A DNA stretch of 7,818 nucleotides from Candidatus Hodarchaeota archaeon (GTDB lineage Archaea > Asgardarchaeota > Heimdallarchaeia > Hodarchaeales > Hodarchaeaceae), in assembly GCA_016840305.1 (NCBI GenBank), contig JAEOSP010000556.1, forward strand, positions 1-7,818, read 5' to 3'. Positions 1 through 4,639 of this stretch are shown in pieces; position 1 is the first letter of the stretch; each line of letters begins with the position of its first letter. The translations under genes and the position numbers were made by a program. The notes beneath the pieces were generated by a model. That model was not told the origin of the DNA, made no database searches, and saw nothing but the letters and a program-made list of their open reading frames with translations.

Positions 1-4
1 AGTT

Positions 5-424
5 TTGCCTTTTAATGTATACCGATTGTCCATCCTTAATATGAATATTGGATTGTCAATTTTTGATGCTTTATTTCAAACTAAACAAACTGGTCCAGAT
101 TCAAATATACTCATACCACATTTAATAACCGCTAATTTTCAATTTGTTCAATCAGTAATTCACGATACTGAAAGAATCATTTCAATTGAGACGGATAATT
201 ATATTTTCATTTTTGAAGCCCATAAGGACATAGTTGTCTTTGCTATTGCTGATAAAGCTTCAGTTCTAATAAAATCTGCAGTAAAAGAATTTGCAAAGAG
301 TTTTTATAATAAATTTGGACCAAATATTGATTCTTCTGAAATAAGTCAGTACAGGGATACCAGTGCTCTAATAGATCTATATTTTTCTTTCCTTCCTCCC
401 CATAAGATAATATCCATTGGTTAA
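5..424 (+). CDS. Small longin/roadblock-like domain protein, start uncertain
   Basis: About 139 residues, apparently a single small alpha/beta domain. Predicted order: two strands with a turn (residues 4-24, containing YRLSILNMNIGLSIF), a helix (about 34-52), three strands (about 57-82, with YIFIFEAHKDIVVFAIAD), a long amphipathic helix (about 83-103, IKSAVKEFAKSFYNKFG) and a C-terminal helix (about 109-130). This order fits the longin/roadblock fold. Such small proteins are numerous in Asgard archaea, where they are thought to work with small GTPases; that link is general knowledge, since no GTPase gene is in view. There is no signal peptide or membrane segment, so it is probably cytosolic. 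The frame is open to the left edge (GTT precedes the TTG at 5), so the true start may lie outside the window; an internal ATG at codon 13 would cut the first strand. It converges on the nitrilase gene 39 bp away. The fold call rests on pattern only. Confidence 0.5.
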   Translation: MPFNVYRLSILNMNIGLSIFDALFQTKQTGPDSNILIPHLITANFQFVQSVIHDTERIISIETDNYIFIFEAHKDIVVFAIADKASVLIKSAVKEFAKSFYNKFGPNIDSSEISQYRDTSALIDLYFSFLPPHKIISIG

Positions 425-437
425 GGTAATTTCTTTG

Positions 438-455
438 AAAAAATAACTAATTTTT
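438..455. terminator. Convergent oligo-T terminator region
   Basis: In the 39-bp gap between two convergent stop codons, the minus strand reads T6 (positions 443-438), about 20 nt after the nitrilase stop. The plus strand reads T5 (451-455), about 27 nt after the stop of the longin-like gene, with another T5 at 471-475. Archaeal RNA polymerase terminates at such T-tracts without needing a hairpin. The placement fits bidirectional termination, but the tracts are short. Confidence 0.4.
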
Positions 456-463
456 CTAGCTCT

Positions 464-1387
464 TTATCGATTTTTCAAAGGGTCATTGAAAATGTCAAAC
501 CTTGAATAATGGCCACTATAATCAAAATTCTGCCTTTCTTCGATCGCGGTTAAGAAATCTATGTCAGCGTAGATAATTCCTTCCTTCTCCTTTAACGGTT
601 TATCTAAATAATTACCTTTTGGGTCAGCAATAACTGATCCACCGTTTTGCCAAAATTTCCCTTTTTTTTCCTCCAAATTTAGAAGTTTTCTAACAGGAAA
701 GTCTTTTTCAGATAAATGAATCAGATCTTCAGTCCTTATAATTCCAGAAACTGAAAGAACCCAATAACGACCTTCCATAGCGATGAATTTGGTTATATCT
801 CGCGTAACAACATCATTTCCTGGCCATACAGCTACATGAAGTAACTCATTTTGTTTATGGAGGGATGCGCGAGCATAAGGAATCCAATTTTCCCAACAAT
901 TCAAGCCACCAATTTTATATCCTTGAAACGGAACGGTATTAAGTCCTAATCCGTCACCATCAGCCCACACCAATCTTTCAGCAGAAGTTGGTTTCATCTT
1001 CCTATGACGATTGCTTAATTTTCCTTCTTCATTAATCGTAATTAGAGTAGCATATGTAGAACCACTAGATTTTTCAGCAATACCTCCCATCATCATGATT
1101 TTTAATTCTTTAGCTAATTTTTTCATATCTGAGATTATAATGCTATTAGTTAAATCAATGGCTTCCCGCCAGTATGTACTGAATGTTTTCTTTTGATCGG
1201 AATCATTCCATTTTGCTGCTCCTGAAGCTCCAAGCCAAAATGGATATCCAGGTATTAATGTCTCTCCCCACGATACTAATTTAGCCTCATTATCATGAGC
1301 TTCTCTGATATAACCTGATAATTTATCAAAAGTTTTTTTACTATTTAAAAACACAGGAGCAATCTGAATTCCAGCTACACGTACCAA
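464..1387 (-). CDS. Nitrilase (carbon-nitrogen hydrolase superfamily)
   Basis: 307 residues, the normal length for a single-domain nitrilase. The Glu-Lys-Cys triad is complete: Glu42 in SWGETLIPGYPFWLG, Lys130 in HRKMKPTSAERLVWADGDG, and nucleophile Cys164 in GGLNCWENWIPYA. The CWEN motif and the HRK-x-KPT block followed by a GDG segment are those of true nitrilases (nitrile to carboxylic acid plus ammonia) rather than of amidases or carbamoylases, so nitrilase is the best reaction class; cyanide hydratase-type activity cannot be excluded. The substrate is unknown. It is cytosolic, with no signal peptide. Such enzymes usually form spiral oligomers. The start is TTG at 1387. A stop codon lies two codons upstream, so no earlier start exists, and GAGGT is placed 7 nt before the TTG. 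The gene is divergent from the PAS histidine kinase and convergent with the longin-like gene. Confidence 0.92.
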   Translation of the reverse strand: MVRVAGIQIAPVFLNSKKTFDKLSGYIREAHDNEAKLVSWGETLIPGYPFWLGASGAAKWNDSDQKKTFSTYWREAIDLTNSIIISDMKKLAKELKIMMMGGIAEKSSGSTYATLITINEEGKLSNRHRKMKPTSAERLVWADGDGLGLNTVPFQGYKIGGLNCWENWIPYARASLHKQNELLHVAVWPGNDVVTRDITKFIAMEGRYWVLSVSGIIRTEDLIHLSEKDFPVRKLLNLEEKKGKFWQNGGSVIADPKGNYLDKPLKEKEGIIYADIDFLTAIEERQNFDYSGHYSRFDIFNDPLKNR

Positions 1388-1394
1388 TGCTTAT

Positions 1395-1399
1395 ACCTC
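1395..1399 (-). promoter_or_regulatory. Ribosome binding site of the nitrilase gene
   Basis: The minus strand reads GAGGT, 7 nt before the TTG at 1387. An in-frame stop two codons upstream of the TTG leaves no alternative start, so this site confirms the non-ATG start. Confidence 0.6.
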
Positions 1400-1442
1400 G
1401 CTTACCTTGATATGATATAGACCCCCTTTCTTATTCTTTATT

Positions 1443-1527
1443 ATGATACTTTAGACGATTATCGAAACAAAAATCTGTGAATTTTAGAAATAAATCAGAG
1501 TAATTATTAATGATGAACAAGTATCAT
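1443..1527. promoter_or_regulatory. Divergent promoter region with a 9-bp inverted repeat
   Basis: The 153 bp between the nitrilase TTG and the kinase ATG must hold both promoters. ATGATACTT (1443-1451) recurs as its exact reverse complement AAGTATCAT (1519-1527), the second arm ending 13 nt before the kinase start. The arms are far apart (67 bp), so this could be a pair of sites for one dimeric regulator or chance in AT-rich DNA. On the minus strand a run of five G (1426-1422) is followed by CTATATCATA (1420-1411), a TATA-like element that sits too close to the nitrilase start to fit its leader and Shine-Dalgarno site well. No convincing TATA box or Shine-Dalgarno site precedes the kinase. 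Confidence 0.25.
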
Positions 1528-1540
1528 CTTCTGATAGTAA

Positions 1541-2971
1541 ATGGATGAAGATTCATTAGCTCCAGAACTCATTTCAGTTTTAAGCTCTATGATCGAACCT
1601 GTACATATAATTGATAGGGATTTTCGAGTCGTTTTGTTCAATAGAGCTTTTGAAGAATGGTCTGCAGGTTTTGGTTATGGAACCAACGCTGTTGGAAAGA
1701 GATTAGACGAAGTATTTCCTTTCTTGTCAGAAAGGCCTTTAAATGAGTATAAGAAAATATTCAAAACTGGAAAGGGGATGTCTATTGATGAACGAACTGG
1801 AGTTACAAAAGAGGACTATTATAATATACAAAGAATCCCAATTTTAAATGAGGCTACTGGAAAGGTATTATATATAGTAACTATATTACGAGATGTCACA
1901 CAAGAATTTCTTAATGTAGAAGCACTGAAAGAATCAGAAAGAAAATACAGATCATTAGTTCAAACAATGAGAGAGGGTGTTTGGGTTACTGATAAAGCAA
2001 ATCGAACTATTCACGTAAATCCAACATTATTAAAAATGTTAGGTTACTCAGAAAGTGAATTATTGGGACGAGAAGTTATAGAATTCTTAGCTCCAGAATC
2101 TGTGGAATATTTTCTGAAAATAAGTAAACAGCGCTTAACAGAGGAAATCCCAGGATCAACGTATGAATTGAAATTTTTGACAAAGAATGGGTTGACATTA
2201 CACACGCAAATTTCTGGTACAATTCTTTATAATGAAGATAAGAAAATGATAGGTTCTTTTGGAATCATCTCTGATATTTCTGAGGAAAAAAAATACCAGA
2301 AACTTCAAGAGCGCTTCATTGGTATTACTGCACATGAATTGAGAACCCCTCTAGCAATTTTGAATGGTTATCTTGAAATATTACAAGCGAATAGCTCAGA
2401 ACAGGATAGTTCGGTATCCGAAATTCATAAAGCAATGGATCGTACAATTAATCGCTTAATACAGTTAGCACAATCTGTACATGATTTAAATGCAATACAG
2501 GCAAATGTTTTTAGTGTGAATATTAAGAATATAAATCTAAATGATTTCATTAACCAATTTAAGAATCAGATAAAGATATTGCATCCAAATCGATTGGTTT
2601 TAGTAGACGAGATTAATCTGAATGAGTATAATCAAGTAAAAATAGATAGCGATAGAATAAATCAAGTGCTAGAAAATTTAGTGGACAATGCAATAAAGAA
2701 TTCAGCTGATGATAAGTTAGTGTCAATAAACTTTCGAATACAAAACGGTAAATTAGTTTTTAGTATTCAAGACTACGGTACTGGGATTCCTAATCAGCAA
2801 TTATTCCAGTTATTTCAACCATTTTCTCATATGCCGACCGAATTCTCTCAAAGAGGTACTGGACTGGGATTGTATATAGTTAAGTCAATAATCTCTTCAC
2901 ATAATGGAACTATGGAAGTATTAACACAAGAGAAGAAAGGGACCTGTTTCACAATTTCTATTCCTGCTTAG
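1541..2971 (+). CDS. Soluble PAS-PAS sensor histidine kinase
   Basis: 476 residues with no membrane segment or signal peptide, so a cytoplasmic sensor. Domains in order: PAS 1 (about 8-122, ending in the typical ILRDVTQEF), PAS 2 (about 132-250, beginning ESERKYRSLVQTM and ending GIISDISEEK), the HisKA dimerisation and phosphoacceptor helix (about 255-320) with the H-box AHELRTPL and phospho-accepting His265, then the HATPase domain (about 365-476). The ATP-binding boxes are intact: N-box with Asn379 and Asn383 (LENLVDNAIKN), G1 DYGTGIP (411-417) and G2 GTGLGLYIVK (439-448). It should autophosphorylate and pass phosphate to a response regulator, but no receiver domain is fused and no regulator gene is in the window. 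The ligand of the PAS domains cannot be read from sequence. An in-frame TAA directly precedes the ATG, fixing the earliest start; no Shine-Dalgarno site is evident, so the mRNA may be leaderless. It lies between two hydrolase genes. Confidence 0.93.
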   Translation: MDEDSLAPELISVLSSMIEPVHIIDRDFRVVLFNRAFEEWSAGFGYGTNAVGKRLDEVFPFLSERPLNEYKKIFKTGKGMSIDERTGVTKEDYYNIQRIPILNEATGKVLYIVTILRDVTQEFLNVEALKESERKYRSLVQTMREGVWVTDKANRTIHVNPTLLKMLGYSESELLGREVIEFLAPESVEYFLKISKQRLTEEIPGSTYELKFLTKNGLTLHTQISGTILYNEDKKMIGSFGIISDISEEKKYQKLQERFIGITAHELRTPLAILNGYLEILQANSSEQDSSVSEIHKAMDRTINRLIQLAQSVHDLNAIQANVFSVNIKNINLNDFINQFKNQIKILHPNRLVLVDEINLNEYNQVKIDSDRINQVLENLVDNAIKNSADDKLVSINFRIQNGKLVFSIQDYGTGIPNQQLFQLFQPFSHMPTEFSQRGTGLGLYIVKSIISSHNGTMEVLTQEKKGTCFTISIPA

Positions 2972-2981
2972 TTATGTTACA

Positions 2982-3033
2982 CGAGAAAGCATATTACAAT
3001 TCTTAATAATTCCGATAAATAATTTATGGTGGT
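2982..3033 (+). promoter_or_regulatory. Probable promoter and ribosome binding site of the amidohydrolase gene
   Basis: A purine-rich BRE-like CGAGAAAG (2982-2989) is followed by the TATA-like CATATTAC (2990-2997), centred about 45 nt before the TTG start. Transcription would begin near 3018-3020, giving a leader of about 20 nt that contains GGTGGT (3028-3033), 5 nt before the TTG. The spacing matches the clearer promoters of the two secreted-protein genes on the other strand. The TATA match itself is weak, and co-transcription with the upstream kinase remains possible. Confidence 0.4.
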
Positions 3034-3038
3034 TAGAG

Positions 3039-3914
3039 TTGAAAAAATTTTGTCTTTTCGATGTTCATACTCATTTTTTTCCAGAACAGCTCTTAACAAA
3101 GATATGGAATTATTTTGAAAGATATTACTGGCCAATTTATAGAAAAGAAACTCCAGAGAAACTTATCGATTTTCTAAAGATAGAATATAATGTTAACCAT
3201 TTATTGGTCTTGAATTATGCACATAAGAAAGGAATTGCACAATCTCTTAATGATTGGACATTCAATTTTTGTTCAGCCTCAAATAGAAAAGGAATTGCTA
3301 TACCTGTAGGGACTATCCACCCAGATGATCGAGATAATTCTGAAGAAATGGTACGTCTCTTTGAAGAATTAGGTTTTGCAGGGATTAAGCTACAGCTAAT
3401 GGTAACAGATTTTCATATCTGGGATAAGCGGATGGATCCCGTTTATGAAATGATCCTTGAATATAATAAGGTTTTAATTGTGCATATAGGTACAGGGCCG
3501 AAGTATTCTAATTATAATCCTGGAATAGAAATAGAATGTCCATATGTTGGAATAAAACATTTTAAACTTTTCATGGAAAAATATCCAGACATGAAAGTAA
3601 TTGTTCCTCATCTTGGGGCTACTGAATATGAAGAAATGTGGGCCTTAACTGATGAATTTCCAAATCTATACTTCGATACAGCTATGATAGGTGTGAAAAA
3701 TAATCCTGCCTTTGATGATGGATTATCTTCTTTTGATAATGACAAACTGTATGAAATTTCTGATCGAATCCTCTTTGGGAGTGATTTTCCCAATATTCCT
3801 TATGAATATCAAAATAGTATTCAAGGATGGTTACAACGCGGTATGGATCCGCTCTTTTATGAAAAATTATTCTTCCGTAATGCTGAGAAGTTATTTAGCG
3901 ATTTTACAAAATAA
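3039..3914 (+). CDS. Metal-dependent amidohydrolase, ACMSD-like (Amidohydrolase_2 family)
   Basis: 291 residues, a full-length TIM-barrel hydrolase. Metal and catalytic residues can be placed: the N-terminal HxH pair His10 and His12 (FDVHTHFFP), His149 (VHIGTG) after strand 5, His191 (VPHLGATEYEE) and Asp249 (LFGSDFPNIPYE) after strand 8. The C-terminal LFFRNAEKLF is the usual end of the family. There is no obvious carbamylated lysine; this fits the ACMSD-like branch with a single metal ion. That branch includes decarboxylases of aromatic or unsaturated acids as well as hydrolases, so the reaction cannot be fixed from sequence. It is cytosolic. The start is TTG at 3039, chosen because a GGTGGT site lies 5 nt upstream and the HxH motif then begins at residue 10 as expected. 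It lies 67 bp after the histidine kinase in the same direction, and its 3' end overlaps a short opposing ORF by 11 bp. Confidence 0.9.
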   Translation: MKKFCLFDVHTHFFPEQLLTKIWNYFERYYWPIYRKETPEKLIDFLKIEYNVNHLLVLNYAHKKGIAQSLNDWTFNFCSASNRKGIAIPVGTIHPDDRDNSEEMVRLFEELGFAGIKLQLMVTDFHIWDKRMDPVYEMILEYNKVLIVHIGTGPKYSNYNPGIEIECPYVGIKHFKLFMEKYPDMKVIVPHLGATEYEEMWALTDEFPNLYFDTAMIGVKNNPAFDDGLSSFDNDKLYEISDRILFGSDFPNIPYEYQNSIQGWLQRGMDPLFYEKLFFRNAEKLFSDFTK

Positions 3915-4398
3915 ATGATAGGTCTTTGTAAGGATAATCAATTTTTTTTATCCCAATTAACTGATAACTATTCTCAATGATTAGATCTCGAGGAATTGCG
4001 TAATCAATTGCTTTCCTAACATTCAAACGTTGTTCGGGAGTGAAATTATCATAATACCATAATGCGTCCTTCGTTTGAGAATCAGGAGCCATTATCTTTG
4101 ATTCGACAGAAGGAGAACTTAATTCATCCTCAATATGAGAAATGTGTGTATATTCATTAGAATTCTCATTTTGGATCAATGAAACATCAGTATCAGGATT
4201 TTCCTCTTCTAACTCTCCCAAAGGTGAGCTAAGGGACGGTATTTGTATAGTAGTAAAATTATTTTTTGAACCAGAAAGCGTTTCTTGTTCAAAAACCCAA
4301 CCATTCATCCCAAGTAGAAGAAAAATCATAAAAATGAATTTTAACTTGTTAAAGGATTTTTTATTGTTATTTGTTAATTTAATAAACGTATTAAGCAT
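3904..4398 (-). pseudogene. Secreted remnant resembling a peptide-binding protein (SBP family 5 fragment)
   Basis: 164 residues from ATG 4398. A Lys-rich N terminus and a hydrophobic core (about 19-31, FIFMIFLLLGM) form a signal peptide. A Ser/Glu/Asn-rich acidic linker follows (about 39-110), then a segment starting DALWYYDNFTPEQR and continuing NVRKAIDYAIPRDLIIEN (126-143). That motif resembles the conserved 'VR-x-Al-x-yAi-x-r-x-xI' block of family 5 extracellular solute-binding proteins of oligopeptide ABC transporters. Those proteins run to about 500 residues with the block well inside the chain; here the ORF stops about 20 residues after it, so most of the fold is missing. The start at 4398 is preferred over an upstream in-frame ATG at 4512 because GGAG lies 8 nt before it and a TATA box (4450-4443) lies between the two ATGs. 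It could be a decayed gene or a real short secreted protein. The family call rests on one motif. Confidence 0.5.
3942..3949 (+). terminator. Oligo-T terminator of the amidohydrolase gene
   Basis: A run of eight T on the plus strand begins 28 nt after the amidohydrolase stop, a good archaeal termination signal. It lies inside the opposing reading frame, where it encodes the Lys-Lys-Ile segment near that protein's C terminus. Confidence 0.45.
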
Positions 4399-4406
4399 AA
4401 AAAAGT

Positions 4407-4450
4407 CTCCGCCTTCTTTAGCAAAATTAGTAACTTCAATGGTATTTAAA
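4407..4450 (-). promoter_or_regulatory. TATA box and ribosome binding site of the short secreted ORF
   Basis: The minus strand reads TTTAAATA (4450-4443), centred about 48 nt before the ATG at 4398. The predicted transcript start is near 4420, giving a leader of about 22 nt that contains GCGGAG (4412-4407), 8 nt before the ATG. This layout decides the start codon and suggests that the remnant may still be transcribed. Confidence 0.5.
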
Positions 4451-4608
4451 GAGAATAAGTAATTCAGAAAATTGAAGAATAATTTAATCATCAGAACTGT
4501 AAAAATTTTCAATCTCTGTTGTCTGGAGTTCCTGATAGCACACCTAGAAATTGTAACTCTTACTTGAACTCTATTCTCTAGTATACATCGATATCTAAAT
4601 AGCTATGT

Positions 4609-4632
4609 AAAAAAACCGTTTTCTCACGAAAA
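4609..4632 (-). terminator. Hairpin plus T7 terminator of the surface-protein gene
   Basis: Eight nucleotides after the surface-protein stop codon, the minus strand reads TTTTC-GTGA-GAAAA (4632-4619), a 5-bp hairpin with a four-base loop. After CGG comes a run of seven T (4615-4609). The T-tract alone would suffice in archaea. The rest of the gap down to 4451 shows no gene, RNA or repeat. Confidence 0.55.
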
Positions 4633-4639
4633 TCGTAAC

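Noticed and set aside
1411..1420. CTATATCATA on the minus strand as the nitrilase TATA box
   Set aside because: It would place transcription start within a few bases of the TTG, removing the GAGGT site from the mRNA; the match is also modest, so it was not called as a separate feature.
4142..4462. 106-codon plus-strand open frame opposite the short secreted ORF
   Set aside because: It is antisense to the signal peptide and linker, has no ribosome binding site and no recognisable pattern; it is best explained as a shadow of the AT-rich opposite strand.
4399..4512. Possible upstream start (ATG 4512) for the short secreted ORF, giving 202 residues
   Set aside because: The TATA box (4450-4443) would lie inside the coding region, and the ATG at 4398 has a Shine-Dalgarno site and places a typical signal peptide at the N terminus.
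4451..4608. Search for a tRNA, small RNA or further gene in the gap below the surface-protein gene
   Set aside because: No cloverleaf, strong stem, repeat or coding pattern was seen; only AT-rich sequence.
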